Source: Bermanella sp. WJH001
GTDB taxonomy: Bacteria > Pseudomonadota > Gammaproteobacteria > Pseudomonadales > Oceanobacteraceae
Length of the DNA: 64,000 nucleotides
NCBI RefSeq assembly: GCF_030070105.1
Contig: NZ_JASJOO010000002.1
Span: forward strand, 992,001-1,056,000
Direction: 5' to 3'
Shown: piece after piece, positions 25,838-35,387 of the stretch
Layout of the letters: every line of letters begins with the position of its first letter
How positions within the stretch are numbered: the first letter of the stretch is position 1
Translations under genes and position numbers: made by a program
The notes under the pieces: generated by a model
Databases searched by the model: none
Seen by the model: the letters and a program-made list of their open reading frames with translations, nothing else
Told to the model about the DNA's origin: nothing

Positions 25838-26782
25838 ATGGCTGGCGCGAGTTTATTAACGCTTTTAGATGATATTGCCACCGTATTAGACGACATTGCT
25901 GTCATGAGCAAAGTGGCCGCTAAAAAGACCGCGGGGGTGCTAGGTGACGATCTTGCCTTAAACGCCCAGCAGGTGAGCGGCATTCGTGCAGAGCGTGAAC
26001 TGCCTGTTGTGTGGCAAGTGGCCAAGGGCTCATTCTTAAACAAGCTCATTTTAGTGCCCATTGCCATTCTCATCAGCGTGATTTTACCTTGGTTGGTTCA
26101 ACCGTTATTAATGATTGGCGGCGCGTATTTATGTTTTGAAGGGGCTGAGAAAATCATTCACAGCTTACTGCACCGAAATAACAAACAAGATCAACAGGTC
26201 CATCAAAACCAGCTAAATGCACTGGCCGACCCAACGCAAGATATGGCGGCTTTCGAAAAAAACAAAATCAAAGGCGCTATTCGTACCGATTTTATTCTTT
26301 CGGCTGAAATCATCGTAATTGCCCTTGGCACAGTGGCAGCTGCCAGCCTGATGAATCAAATATTAGTGGTCAGCACCATCGCCATTGCCATGACCATTGG
26401 GGTGTATGGTTTGGTGGCGCTCATTGTAAAGCTCGACGATATGGGGCTGTATTTAACTCACAATTACCCATCCGGTTTAATAAATAAACTTGGGAGCGGT
26501 TTATTGTGGTTTGCACCGCAACTCATGAAAACATTATCCGTGGTGGGTACCACCGCCATGTTTTTAGTGGGTGGTAGTATCTTGGTTCATGGCTTGCCGT
26601 TTTTGCACCACATTGTTGATGACATTCATTTGTGGTCACTCACGTTAGGCGCTATGGCTGGTTTGAGTGGTGTCATACTGCCAATTTTATTTGATTTAGT
26701 CGTCGGCTTAACCTTAGGCAGCTTAGTGGTTTTAGTGATTAACATCTTTGTTCGAATCAAACAAAGCCTTTTCACCCATTAA
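25838..26782 (+). CDS. DUF808/YedI-family membrane protein
   Basis: 314-aa inner-membrane protein. The start [23 protein letters not shown] and the segment [16 protein letters not shown] are signatures of DUF808. About six to eight hydrophobic helices follow from residue 65 ([20 protein letters not shown]) to the C-terminus. Function unknown. Convergent with the following histidine kinase. It has an AAAAGGACA SD. Confidence 0.92.
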   Translation: MAGASLLTLLDDIATVLDDIAVMSKVAAKKTAGVLGDDLALNAQQVSGIRAERELPVVWQVAKGSFLNKLILVPIAILISVILPWLVQPLLMIGGAYLCFEGAEKIIHSLLHRNNKQDQQVHQNQLNALADPTQDMAAFEKNKIKGAIRTDFILSAEIIVIALGTVAAASLMNQILVVSTIAIAMTIGVYGLVALIVKLDDMGLYLTHNYPSGLINKLGSGLLWFAPQLMKTLSVVGTTAMFLVGGSILVHGLPFLHHIVDDIHLWSLTLGAMAGLSGVILPILFDLVVGLTLGSLVVLVINIFVRIKQSLFTH

Positions 26783-26798
26783 CTGTTTATATTGCTTA

Positions 26799-26834
26799 AG
26801 TGAATAACAACATAGCATCTATTTGTTATTCACT
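26799..26834. terminator. Perfect 12-bp inverted repeat at a convergent gene end
   Basis: AGTGAATAACAA and TTGTTATTCACT, 12-nt loop. The right arm includes the stop codon of the minus-strand histidine kinase gene. It probably forms the 3' ends of both converging mRNAs, though there is no classical GC stem with a T-run. Confidence 0.5.
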
Positions 26835-28022
26835 GATGGTAATATCTACTCGATAAATATCATCTTCTGTTACTTGATATTCCCAACCCAAGCATTCAAT
26901 ACCCCGCTCAACAATAAATAACCCCATACCAACAGAGTTACTGCTTTTATGATTGCTTCGGATTATTGGGTTAGTAATCATTATGTGTTTATTGGTTAAC
27001 TGAATATGAATAACCCCAACGCTATGGACTATTGCATTTTTAATAATATTTAAAAGCACTAGCTGCACTGTAAACAGTGATGCATTTACGAGCACTCTTT
27101 CATTCGGTAAAGATAATGCCACACGCCCTTTAAGATCATAGTTCTGAGCCAATTCATCCATACATTGAATGATAATTTTATTAATACACACTTGCGATTT
27201 TTCAAGCTCTTTTTCACCACTCCAAAGACTTAACAAGTGATTGGATAACGACTGCATTTTTAAGTTTGCATTAAGAATAGTTGTCAGCTTTTCATCTAAT
27301 CGATCATCACCTTGCACAGGTGTTTGTTTTTTTAATAACTCTACCGCTACTTGAATAATAGCCATTGGCGTTCGTAATTCATGACTTAAACTTTGAATAA
27401 AATAACGCTCATGAATATTTTTTCGCTCCAGCTCACTAACCGATACCTTTAAAGCCGTTGCTATAGCATTTATCTCTGTAAACTCTGAACCACTATCATC
27501 AAACCCGACCGGATCATTGGATGCATGATTTAAATACGTCATTGCCTTTGAGATTCGTTTGTAAATCATTGCCGCAAAAAACATCATCATGAGTAATATT
27601 AAACACAGCAAGCCAGCCACAATTGTTTCCAACTGCACACCAGGCACCGATTCTTCCAGTGGAAATCGATGAAATACATAAACCGGCTTATCATGTAACA
27701 TATCTCTCACACCATAAAAAACTTCATCATCCGTTTGCCAAATATAAAATGGGAAATAACGCTTATTTTTTATAGCGAGTTTAAACAGATCAGGTAATGA
27801 ATCATCACCTAAATAATACAATCTAAAATCCGTTGATTCAGGCATCTGCCCAGTTTTAGTTAGTACTGACTGAGCGTATAAAATATCTTCTTTTAAATAG
27901 CCCTCAGTCGCATCATCCAACCCTAGTTCATACAAAGAAAATACTAAGTAGATAATAGGTAACGAAACCGCTAATCCAAGTAAAACTAAGCGTGTTCTCA
28001 AATAAAAAAGCAAGCTCATCAT
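26826..28022 (-). CDS. Sensor histidine kinase
   Basis: About 398-aa two-TM sensor kinase. TM1 at about residues 9-30, a periplasmic part, and TM2 near 130-155 (AGLLCLILLMMMFFAA). The H-box is SLSHELRTPMAII, followed by a HATPase domain (LLNIIKNAIVHS, GMGLFIVERG). The N-box is near-canonical, but the catalytic domain is short, with weak G1. The start is uncertain among three ATGs; 28022 gives an ATGA overlap with the regulator stop. Signal unknown. Confidence 0.87.
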   Translation of the reverse strand: MMSLLFYLRTRLVLLGLAVSLPIIYLVFSLYELGLDDATEGYLKEDILYAQSVLTKTGQMPESTDFRLYYLGDDSLPDLFKLAIKNKRYFPFYIWQTDDEVFYGVRDMLHDKPVYVFHRFPLEESVPGVQLETIVAGLLCLILLMMMFFAAMIYKRISKAMTYLNHASNDPVGFDDSGSEFTEINAIATALKVSVSELERKNIHERYFIQSLSHELRTPMAIIQVAVELLKKQTPVQGDDRLDEKLTTILNANLKMQSLSNHLLSLWSGEKELEKSQVCINKIIIQCMDELAQNYDLKGRVALSLPNERVLVNASLFTVQLVLLNIIKNAIVHSVGVIHIQLTNKHIMITNPIIRSNHKSSNSVGMGLFIVERGIECLGWEYQVTEDDIYRVDITISE

Positions 28023-28714
28023 GGGCATACCAGTTTTAAGCCAACACCTCTTACGGTGTCTATTTTAATAAGTTGATCATCTAACTTATGTTTAGCCAAA
28101 CCCTGTCGTACTGCTTTTCGTAAACGTGACACTAACATTTTAAGTGCATCATCGGTGGCGGATTCATCCGGCCAAAGGTGATTCATAATCGATAACTTTG
28201 AAACCACTTCATTTTTTCTTTTTGCCAACAACACAAGTAAACGCCATTCTTCTGGCGTGAGTGATAATGTTTGACCTTGAGGATCCAAATGAATATAGGC
28301 TTGCCTATCTGATACATTTAAATGTATATCGCCAAGCTTAATGATTGAACTGCGCTTACCTCTTTGATTAAGTGCTTGGAGCCGCATAACCAGCTCTGCC
28401 ATAGCAAAAGGTTTTATTAAATAATCATCCACACCTGCATCAAACCCTTTGGATTTATCATCAAGACTTGAGCGTGCAGTCAACATAATGGTTGGTGTGT
28501 TAAAACCTTGCTGGCGATATCGCCTACATACTTCAAACCCATTAATATCTGGCAGATTAACATCCAGAATAATAACGTCATATTCGTTGTGCTCGATCAA
28601 ACTTAATGCCGATGACCCTTTTGCACTGTGATCACACGTAATACCTTCATTCTCAAGATACTCAATGACTAATTTGGCAAGTTCTGTTTCATCTTCCACT
28701 AACAATATAAGCAT
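28019..28714 (-). CDS. OmpR-family response regulator
   Basis: 231-aa regulator. Receiver domain: acidic EDE at residues 8-10 (LVEDE), phospho-acceptor Asp in IILDVNLPD, LTARS and IKPF switch residues. Winged-helix output domain: LSLTPEEWRLLVLLAKRK, KMLVSRLRKAVRQG, TVRGVGLKLV. Paired with the overlapping kinase gene. The start at 28714 is preferred over an in-frame GTG 6 bp upstream. Confidence 0.9.
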   Translation of the reverse strand: MLILLVEDETELAKLVIEYLENEGITCDHSAKGSSALSLIEHNEYDVIILDVNLPDINGFEVCRRYRQQGFNTPTIMLTARSSLDDKSKGFDAGVDDYLIKPFAMAELVMRLQALNQRGKRSSIIKLGDIHLNVSDRQAYIHLDPQGQTLSLTPEEWRLLVLLAKRKNEVVSKLSIMNHLWPDESATDDALKMLVSRLRKAVRQGLAKHKLDDQLIKIDTVRGVGLKLVCP

Positions 28715-28731
28715 AGGCACTCAACGAAAGC

Positions 28732-28754
28732 GCCTGGCCAGCAATTAGCCAGGC
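28732..28754. repeat. Hairpin between amidohydrolase and response-regulator genes
   Basis: GCCTGGC / GCCAGGC, 7-bp arms, 9-nt loop. On the minus strand a short T-containing stretch follows, so it may be a weak terminator or attenuator 18 bp before the regulator start. Confidence 0.4.
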
Positions 28755-28771
28755 TATATTTAAGTTTTACA

Positions 28772-30457
28772 TTATTTTTTAAATACTATTTCACCCTCAA
28801 GCACCGTTGACAACACTTGGGTTTGCGAAATTTTATTGACGTTCACCTCAAAAATATTTTGGTCAACCACCACAAAGTCAGCTGCTTTGCCTACTATTAG
28901 CGATCCTGTTATGTGTTCTTGCCCCATGACATAGGCCGCATTAATTGTATACGCCTCAATTACCGCTTTTAAATCTGGCAAGCTTTGCTCTCCTCGGCTA
29001 AGGGCATTTTGCATTCCCACAAAGGGCGACAAACTACTCACATCCCAATCACTACTTAATGTTACATTAGCCCCTGTGTTGTACAAATCTCGCACCGGCA
29101 ATTGATGATATGCACGCTCACCAATAATTGGTTCCATCTCATAAAAATTCTCTGGGTGTGTAAATTCACCGGCCAGTTGAAAGTCAGCGGTAACATTCAG
29201 TTTATTAAATCGTGGTTTATCTTGCTCACTTACCATTTCAACATGTGTCAAACGGTGACGACCTGTTTTACCTGTGACTGTTTGAGCCGCCTCAATAGCG
29301 TTTAATGATTCCCGTACCCCACGATCGCCGATCGCATGAATATGTGCATCAAAACCGACCTGTGATAGTTGGGTCACATACTTAGTTAAGCGTGTTTCAT
29401 CAAAATAATTCAAGCCAAGTGGGCCCACTTCGTCATAATATTCTTTATATGGTTCCAGCAAAGCCGATGTGGCGTTATGGGTAATCCCATCAGAGTAAAA
29501 CTTAATTTGGTTCACTTTTAATAACGAATGCTCTTCATTTTGATACATGGTCTTTAAAGCGGCCAGTTGCTGTGCGTCATCTAAATTTGGGTAGGCCCAT
29601 AAACTCAAAACACTACGGGTGGTTAACGTGTTTTCTTTTTCAGCTCGCTGCCATGCTTTTAAGTAACCACGCTGCCAATAAATACGAGCGTCAACAATAG
29701 AAGTAATACCATGCTTATTCACTTCTTCTAAGCCCGCGAGTAAAGCTTCATAATTACGCTCTAACCGTTCGGGGGTCTCTTGCATGGCCATATCAAACGC
29801 TAAGTCCCCCGCGCCATCAAGCAATACTCCGATTGAGATTTGATCATCATTAAGCAACACAGCCCCGCCATTAATCGTTTGATTAACAATTTTGCCATCC
29901 AATTTTAAACGGGCCAATGCAACTGAGTTCACCCACATGCTATGACTGGTTTCTTCCATAATAGCAATTGGGCGCTTATTCGAAATATTATCAAGCAAAG
30001 CTCTGGGCTCTGTCGTGCTTTCCAATAATGTTAAAATTGAATGCCCCCAACCTAACAACCAATCATCACTTGGGTTAACTTTTTCACACTGTTTTATTTC
30101 AGCCAGCCATTGGCCGACCGATTCACTACTTTCAAGAATGCATGTCACTTCTTCACTGGATGCTTCCATGGGGTGTAAGTGCACATCATGCAGGCCCGGC
30201 AAGACTAGATTGCCCTTTAAGTTATGAATTTGTGTATTAGCGTTCACCAACTTTTTAGCTTCTGCCTCATTCCCCACGTACACAATCGTGCCATCTTCGA
30301 TCACCATGGCATCGGCCCATGGCTGTTGCTCGTTCACTGTGTATATTTCCCCGTTCATCCATAGTTGGCGATTAGGGTCTTTCGCACCCGCTTCCACATC
30401 AACGCAACCCGGTAACAAGCCCGCAACCAATGAACATGCTAATAATTGTTGTTTCAT
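28772..30457 (-). CDS. Amidohydrolase family 3 (YtcJ-like) lipoprotein
   Basis: 561-aa metal-dependent hydrolase. Lipobox LLPGC near residue 18. The metal site begins with GLHDVHLHP (HxH), later HIHAIGDRGV and HRLTHVEM, then SSDWDVS carrying the catalytic Asp. The amidohydrolase composite domain ends with GKAADFVVVD. The start at 30457 (MKQQLLACS) has a perfect GGAGG SD. YtcJ-type enzymes are exported or lipid-anchored in marine bacteria; substrate unknown. Divergent from the VanZ-like gene. Confidence 0.9.
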   Translation of the reverse strand: MKQQLLACSLVAGLLPGCVDVEAGAKDPNRQLWMNGEIYTVNEQQPWADAMVIEDGTIVYVGNEAEAKKLVNANTQIHNLKGNLVLPGLHDVHLHPMEASSEEVTCILESSESVGQWLAEIKQCEKVNPSDDWLLGWGHSILTLLESTTEPRALLDNISNKRPIAIMEETSHSMWVNSVALARLKLDGKIVNQTINGGAVLLNDDQISIGVLLDGAGDLAFDMAMQETPERLERNYEALLAGLEEVNKHGITSIVDARIYWQRGYLKAWQRAEKENTLTTRSVLSLWAYPNLDDAQQLAALKTMYQNEEHSLLKVNQIKFYSDGITHNATSALLEPYKEYYDEVGPLGLNYFDETRLTKYVTQLSQVGFDAHIHAIGDRGVRESLNAIEAAQTVTGKTGRHRLTHVEMVSEQDKPRFNKLNVTADFQLAGEFTHPENFYEMEPIIGERAYHQLPVRDLYNTGANVTLSSDWDVSSLSPFVGMQNALSRGEQSLPDLKAVIEAYTINAAYVMGQEHITGSLIVGKAADFVVVDQNIFEVNVNKISQTQVLSTVLEGEIVFKK

Positions 30458-30633
30458 ATCTGCCTCCGATTTATTCAGTAAAGCAAACTTAACAATGTTT
30501 AGGTAACAAGAAGGTAACACCCTTGAGGTGTGCTTAAAAAAGGGAATCTAGCCAAAAATAGACAAGATTAGCGGCAATCCTTTATCATCGCCCAACTTTT
30601 AATAAAGCAATATTCGTTATAGGAACGTAATAG

Positions 30634-31698
30634 ATGAAGGGAATTCATGTCAAAACCCATTTTTTGGGTTGGTTATGCGTACTGATTGCCGCTATTTTTT
30701 ATGCTAATTTCCGCAGTGAGACGCTGATTGCTCAGTATCTTAGCGCCCTTCAATCATTCCATTTAAGCGCTTTGGCACTGCCTGCTTTTATTGATGAGCA
30801 TCTACCCAGTTTTTTACAAACGTGTTTTATTGGCTATCTAGCCTTTCATCTTATTCCCCAGTCTCAACAAAAAGCGCTGCATATTGGTGTTATAGCCACT
30901 TTAGTAACAGGTCTGCTGGAAATCCTACAACTGACTAATTTATTGCCAGGCACCTTCGATTGGTATGATTTATTAGCCATCACCCTAGCAGGCCTCACCA
31001 TCAGCATAATGACAGCAAACATGACGCCAGTTGTTTCTCCAACTAAATCGGTTTTAGCAGGCCAGTTCAAGAACGGCATTATGCTTTCAGCATTGACAAG
31101 TGCTTGCCTTGTATCGATGGGGTGTTATGACGGTTGTGATCCTGACGAAAACACGTGCGTTGAGCCTGTCACATTAAGCTGGGGAGATTTAAGAGCGGAT
31201 ATTGAACCCACCTCAGGAAATACCACCACGTTAACCTCTGCCGGAAAAACATATGTAAATGGCAACTATTTATTTGTAATTGATAATTATCGCGGCGTAC
31301 ATATCTTTGATCAAACTGATAAGCAAAACCCAATAAGAGTGGTATTTATACCTGTGCCAGGTGCTTTGACTTTAAGCATTCAAGGGGATGAACTCTACAT
31401 AAATAGTTTCACTGATTTTGTTGTGATCAATTATCAAAAAATCTTAGACGGTGCCTTTGATCAAACCTACGTATCACGCCAAGAGAATATGTTTTTGCCA
31501 CCCGCATTTACTAATTTTATTCCTGATGAATATGCCTTGAAGGGTGAACCAGAAGATCATGAGGATTATATCGTTCGCAAATCAACCACTGCACAAAACC
31601 TACCGGATTTAGGTTTTATCATTGGATATATTGATACAGATGGCAATGAAGTGCTTTATGGTGAATACGATGACACGGATGCGAGCGGAGAACAGTAA
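30634..31698 (+). CDS. VanZ-like membrane domain fused to LVIVD-type repeat ectodomain (copy 1)
   Basis: 354 aa, whole-protein architecture not recognised. Residues 1-128 form a VanZ-like domain with hydrophobic segments near 9-24, 58-75, 83-100 and 112-128, including the family-like E-x-x-Q plus FDWYDLLA segment. Residues 147-164 form another hydrophobic segment ending SMGC, reminiscent of a lipoprotein signal. A soluble part follows with a beta-propeller-type repeat (NYLFVIDNYRGVHIFDQTDKQNP). Its stop overlaps the next start by one base. A paralogue lies at 32550. SD is AGGAA. Function unknown. Confidence 0.8.
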   Translation: MKGIHVKTHFLGWLCVLIAAIFYANFRSETLIAQYLSALQSFHLSALALPAFIDEHLPSFLQTCFIGYLAFHLIPQSQQKALHIGVIATLVTGLLEILQLTNLLPGTFDWYDLLAITLAGLTISIMTANMTPVVSPTKSVLAGQFKNGIMLSALTSACLVSMGCYDGCDPDENTCVEPVTLSWGDLRADIEPTSGNTTTLTSAGKTYVNGNYLFVIDNYRGVHIFDQTDKQNPIRVVFIPVPGALTLSIQGDELYINSFTDFVVINYQKILDGAFDQTYVSRQENMFLPPAFTNFIPDEYALKGEPEDHEDYIVRKSTTAQNLPDLGFIIGYIDTDGNEVLYGEYDDTDASGEQ

Positions 31699-32462
31699 TG
31701 AATAAGCTCTTGAAATTATCACTGTATTTATTAACCGCGTTCGTAATCAGTGCATGTGAATATGAGGCCGAACCCGACCCTGAAATCAGTGATGGCGACG
31801 GGAAAGCAACCGCTGATTTTATTGTGCAAAATAATCGTCTCATTACCATTGAGTCTAACTTTATTAAAATATACACATTAACGGATTCAACCCAGCCCGT
31901 TTTAGAAACTACCTATTCAACCAGTGATGCTGCAGAGTTTGAAAGTATTTATGAATACAAAACAAATATGTTAATGATTGGCACCCGTGAAGGGACGTTT
32001 TTTAAAGATCACTCTACTCCAGGCACACTGACCGACCTTGCGTTTTCAGAAATCATTACCAGTTGCGATACCGCCATCACTCAAGGTAATTACCTGTTCA
32101 TAACTCAACGTTCAGATGAAGATTGCAGCGATACCAATAATTCAAACAACAAAAGCCAACTATTGATTTATAACATCCTTCAAGTAGAAAACCCTTCACT
32201 TGAAAAAACAATTGAGATTGATACACCCTATGGATTAGGCATTAACGGTACAAACTTATTTGTGTGTTATGAGCAAGGTGTGATTGAGTTTGATATAAGT
32301 GACCCAACCGACCCAGACCAAATTGGTGACTATTCACAACCTTGCAATAACATAATTGCAGATCAATACCCCATGATACTCACTGACAATAGTGGTGTTC
32401 GACTGGTGGAATACGCCAATCCTGGCTTAACCGAACTGGCCATTATTCGTAAAAGCGAATAA
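31698..32462 (+). CDS. LVIVD-like beta-propeller lipoprotein (copy 1)
   Basis: 254-aa lipoprotein. Lipobox ISAC (Cys20) and an acidic linker, followed by repeats of beta-propeller style such as NRLITIESNFIKIYTLTDSTQPVL and NLFVCYEQGVIEFDISDPTDPDQIG. Cys pairs (SCDTAI/EDCSD, VCYEQ/PCNN) may form disulfides. Translation is coupled to the preceding gene through TAATG. It has a paralogue at 33617 with the same layout. Likely envelope-anchored partner of the upstream fusion protein (inference). Confidence 0.8.
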   Translation: MNKLLKLSLYLLTAFVISACEYEAEPDPEISDGDGKATADFIVQNNRLITIESNFIKIYTLTDSTQPVLETTYSTSDAAEFESIYEYKTNMLMIGTREGTFFKDHSTPGTLTDLAFSEIITSCDTAITQGNYLFITQRSDEDCSDTNNSNNKSQLLIYNILQVENPSLEKTIEIDTPYGLGINGTNLFVCYEQGVIEFDISDPTDPDQIGDYSQPCNNIIADQYPMILTDNSGVRLVEYANPGLTELAIIRKSE

Positions 32463-32476
32463 CCACTACATTTAAA

Positions 32477-32511
32477 AGCCCTAAATTCAATTGATTTCAA
32501 TTTAGGGCTTC
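32477..32511 (+). terminator. Hairpin between the two module copies
   Basis: AAGCCCTAAATT / AATTTAGGGCTT, 12-bp perfect arms and an 11-nt loop. TCCAAC follows rather than a T-run, so it may only attenuate or stabilise the first mRNA. Confidence 0.6.
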
Positions 32512-32549
32512 CAACTAAGTATTTCTAACGTTATTACCTGAGAATTAAA

Positions 32550-33617
32550 ATGAAAGGAACTCATTTTCAGCAGCATATTTTAGGCGGATTAACCGTCATT
32601 ATAGCGGCTTTTTTTTACGCCAATTTCCGCAGTACCACCTTGCTCTCTGGTTATCTTGATTTTTTTCATGTGGATGAACTAAACGCGATTGCTTTACCTA
32701 CATGGATACACTCTCATCTTCCTAGTTTCTTACAAACACTTTTTATTGGTTATGTTTTACGATCAATTAAATATTCACAGAATAAACCATCTACCCCTGC
32801 AATTGGTGCATTACTTCTTGCAAGCGTACTAGAATTTTTACAACTACTTTCTTTTCTACCAGGCACATTCGATATTAATGATGTAACTGCTGTATTTTTA
32901 GCATCAATTTTTATATTTCTTATCACGCCACACGCCTCTTTAAATCAAAAGACCCACACCATTAAACATAAAAAACTATTACATACTGGTTTGATCACCA
33001 GCTCATTCCTGTTCTCAATGGCCTGCATGGAAGAAACTTATGAGTGTAACCCGACATACAGTATATGCGTAAAGCCAATTACATTGACATGGGAGGAATT
33101 ACGTGAAGACATCTACCCTGAATATGGCAATACAGCCGTCATTACCGTACCAGGTAAAATACATGTCAAAGCTAAATATTTATTTATTGTCGATAATTAC
33201 CGCGGCGTCCATATTTTTGATCAAACCGACCCGCAAAACCCCATGCGCCTTGTGTTTATTCCCATTAAGGGGGCATTGGATATCAGTGTGAATAACGAAT
33301 TAATGTATGTGAATAGTTTTACTGATCTCACCATTATCAATTACCAACTCATACTAGATGGCAACTTTGATGTAACCGCTATCTCGCGAAAAAACCTGAT
33401 CTTTGATATTCCTAGTTATTACAGCTTTTTTCCTAAAGGTACTTATTTAGAGGGAAAGTCAGATAAATATTCTGATTACTATCAACCCCATAACGCGGAA
33501 GAAAGTAAGTATCCTAAATCAGGCTTCATCATTGGTTACATCGATACTGATAACCAAGAAGTACTTTATGGCGAATTTACTGAAACAAACAGCAATCAAA
33601 CTATAGGTGGTATGTAA
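32550..33617 (+). CDS. VanZ-like/LVIVD fusion membrane protein (copy 2)
   Basis: 355-aa paralogue of the gene at 30634. The N-terminus (AAFFYANFRS, HLPSFLQT, FIGY), the VanZ-like segment (LEFLQLLSFLPGTFDINDV), a hydrophobic segment ending SMAC, and the ectodomain (YLFIVDNYRGVHIFDQTDPQNPM) are all shared. The C-terminus GFIIGYIDTD..EVLYGE is nearly identical between copies, which suggests functional constraint. One-base overlap with the next gene, as in copy 1. Confidence 0.8.
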   Translation: MKGTHFQQHILGGLTVIIAAFFYANFRSTTLLSGYLDFFHVDELNAIALPTWIHSHLPSFLQTLFIGYVLRSIKYSQNKPSTPAIGALLLASVLEFLQLLSFLPGTFDINDVTAVFLASIFIFLITPHASLNQKTHTIKHKKLLHTGLITSSFLFSMACMEETYECNPTYSICVKPITLTWEELREDIYPEYGNTAVITVPGKIHVKAKYLFIVDNYRGVHIFDQTDPQNPMRLVFIPIKGALDISVNNELMYVNSFTDLTIINYQLILDGNFDVTAISRKNLIFDIPSYYSFFPKGTYLEGKSDKYSDYYQPHNAEESKYPKSGFIIGYIDTDNQEVLYGEFTETNSNQTIGGM

Positions 33618-34381
33618 TGAATTACTTTTTAAAAAAAATACTGCTTTTTGTTGCCTGTTTGATAATAGTTGCATGCGGCGAATCCTCAGACGGTGAGGTC
33701 CAAACCAGCAACGGCGTTGGTGGCTCTACCGCCAAATTCACTATTCAAAACAACCACCTGATTACCATTGAAGACCATGACATTCAGATTTTTTCTTTAG
33801 CCAACCCAAACGCCCCTGTTTTAGTAAATGCCTATTACACACCTTCCACCATCACCCTTGAAACCATATATCCATACCAAGCCAATAGGATTCTTTTAGG
33901 CACAAATACCGGGGCCATTATCATGGACCATTCAACCCCTGGCACTATTACTGAAATTGCATTCCCTGAGCACGTCACCAGCTGCGACCCTGTCATTGCC
34001 AAAGATGATTATATGTACATCACATTGCGTAATGGCAGGAGCTGCAGTTTAGTGAACAATGTCAACGGCGTGAATCAATTGCTGATTTACGACATTAGTG
34101 ACATCACACAACCAGAACTGAAAAAAACCTTAGAGCTTGATCAACCCTATGGTTTAAGTATTAAAGAGACATCGTTATTTGTATGTTACGAAGATGGTGT
34201 ACTTGAGTTTGATATCACTAATCCCTTAGAGCCTGCTCAAATCGGTGATTTTGATATGCCCTGCAATGACATCATTGCCAGCACCCACCCCATGATATTA
34301 ACCGGTGACGATGGCATCCGCCTTGTGCAGAAAGACAGCACCAATTTAATAGAACTGGCAATCATTCGCAAAGGCACATGA
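33617..34381 (+). CDS. LVIVD-like beta-propeller lipoprotein (copy 2)
   Basis: 254-aa paralogue of the gene at 31698, equal in length. Lipobox IVAC (Cys18-20 region), then repeats (NHLITIEDHDIQIFSLANPNAPVL, SLFVCYEDGVLEFDITNPLEPAQIGDF). Conserved cysteines match copy 1 (SCDPVI, SCSLV, VCYED, PCNDI). Coupled by TAATG to the upstream fusion gene. Function unknown. Confidence 0.8.
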   Translation: MNYFLKKILLFVACLIIVACGESSDGEVQTSNGVGGSTAKFTIQNNHLITIEDHDIQIFSLANPNAPVLVNAYYTPSTITLETIYPYQANRILLGTNTGAIIMDHSTPGTITEIAFPEHVTSCDPVIAKDDYMYITLRNGRSCSLVNNVNGVNQLLIYDISDITQPELKKTLELDQPYGLSIKETSLFVCYEDGVLEFDITNPLEPAQIGDFDMPCNDIIASTHPMILTGDDGIRLVQKDSTNLIELAIIRKGT

Positions 34382-34434
34382 CAAACTGATGAACTTGGCA
34401 TATTGTGACCCCTGCTCTATATACTAAGAATAAT

Positions 34435-35328
34435 ATGCCTTCAATTTTTAATCTTAAATACTTACCCTCACGGCTAATGGTATTTACCTTATATTTAATC
34501 TCATTTTTATCGTTAAAAAACAAACATAAACTTGGGAATTGGATTGGTAAAAAATGTTTCAAGTACGCCACTAGCCGTACCCAAATTGCCCGTAAAAACC
34601 TCACCGCCTGCTTTCCTGAAAAGAGCGCCCCTGAGATTGAACAAATGGTTGAGGACTGTTTTATTCAGTTAGCCACAGGCTTTATTGAAGGCACCCATGC
34701 TTGGTGGCAAGACATGCAGCCCTTTAATGACAGTGTAAAAGTGACAGGGTTAGAACATGTATTAACTGCGCAAAAAAAAGGCAACGGGGTTTTGATTTTA
34801 GGTGGTCACTTCGCCGTTGTTGATTTTGCCATTCCACTTTTTACCAGCAAAGTTGAAAATATTGCCTACATGTACCGCCCAAATAACAACCCCATTATTG
34901 ATCGTATGATTGAAAAGGGCCGTGCTCGCTCAGGGGCTAAAAGTTTCACCAAGAAGCAGTTGCAAGACATGCGTGTATTTATGAAAAATGGTGGCATGGT
35001 TTGGTATGGCTGTGATCAAGACTTTGGCAAAAAAGCCGATATTTTTGTCCCCTTTTTTGGTATTGATGCCGCTAATATTTCGACCCCATCCTGGATTGTA
35101 AAAGAAACCGGTGCAGCCGTTATATTCATGGGAATGCGTCGCATTGGTAAAGAAGAGTATGAAATCGAATTTTCACCAGAGCTTCCAGAATTTGGCCACG
35201 ACGATAGCGCTGACGCAAAAGCATGGAACCAAGAATTAGAAAAAGCGGTTAGACGTTACCCTACCCAATACATGTGGGTGCATAAACGCTTTAAAACCCG
35301 CCCGGAAGGCCAAGCAAAATTTTATTAA
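34435..35328 (+). CDS. LpxL/HtrB-type lipid A acyltransferase
   Basis: 297-aa inner-membrane acyltransferase of late lipid A synthesis. An N-terminal hydrophobic anchor (FTLYLISFLSL) precedes the catalytic HX4D motif GGHFAVVDF. Later family segments are YRPNNNPIIDRMI, MVWYGCDQDFG, VPFFG and QYMWVHKRFKTRPEG. Length matches LpxL/LpxP. The start at 34435 is chosen over a GTG 30 bp upstream. It lies 53 bp after the duplicated module, so could be co-transcribed. Chain specificity cannot be told. Confidence 0.9.
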   Translation: MPSIFNLKYLPSRLMVFTLYLISFLSLKNKHKLGNWIGKKCFKYATSRTQIARKNLTACFPEKSAPEIEQMVEDCFIQLATGFIEGTHAWWQDMQPFNDSVKVTGLEHVLTAQKKGNGVLILGGHFAVVDFAIPLFTSKVENIAYMYRPNNNPIIDRMIEKGRARSGAKSFTKKQLQDMRVFMKNGGMVWYGCDQDFGKKADIFVPFFGIDAANISTPSWIVKETGAAVIFMGMRRIGKEEYEIEFSPELPEFGHDDSADAKAWNQELEKAVRRYPTQYMWVHKRFKTRPEGQAKFY

Positions 35329-35342
35329 TACTCGGCACATTT

Positions 35343-35387
35343 AAAGGCATGATCATTACTCATTTATAGGTAGGATCACGCCTTTTT
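35343..35387. terminator. Terminator hairpin at convergent acyltransferase/DUF1499 ends
   Basis: AAAGGCATGATC and GATCACGCCTTT, 12-bp arms with one mismatch, followed on the plus strand by TTTTTC. The 3' arm overlaps the last codons of the minus-strand lipoprotein gene. Confidence 0.7.

Noticed and set aside
30634-34381. VanZ-type glycopeptide (teicoplanin) resistance
   Set aside because: Only a VanZ-like fold; no VanHAX partners, and the host is Gram-negative.
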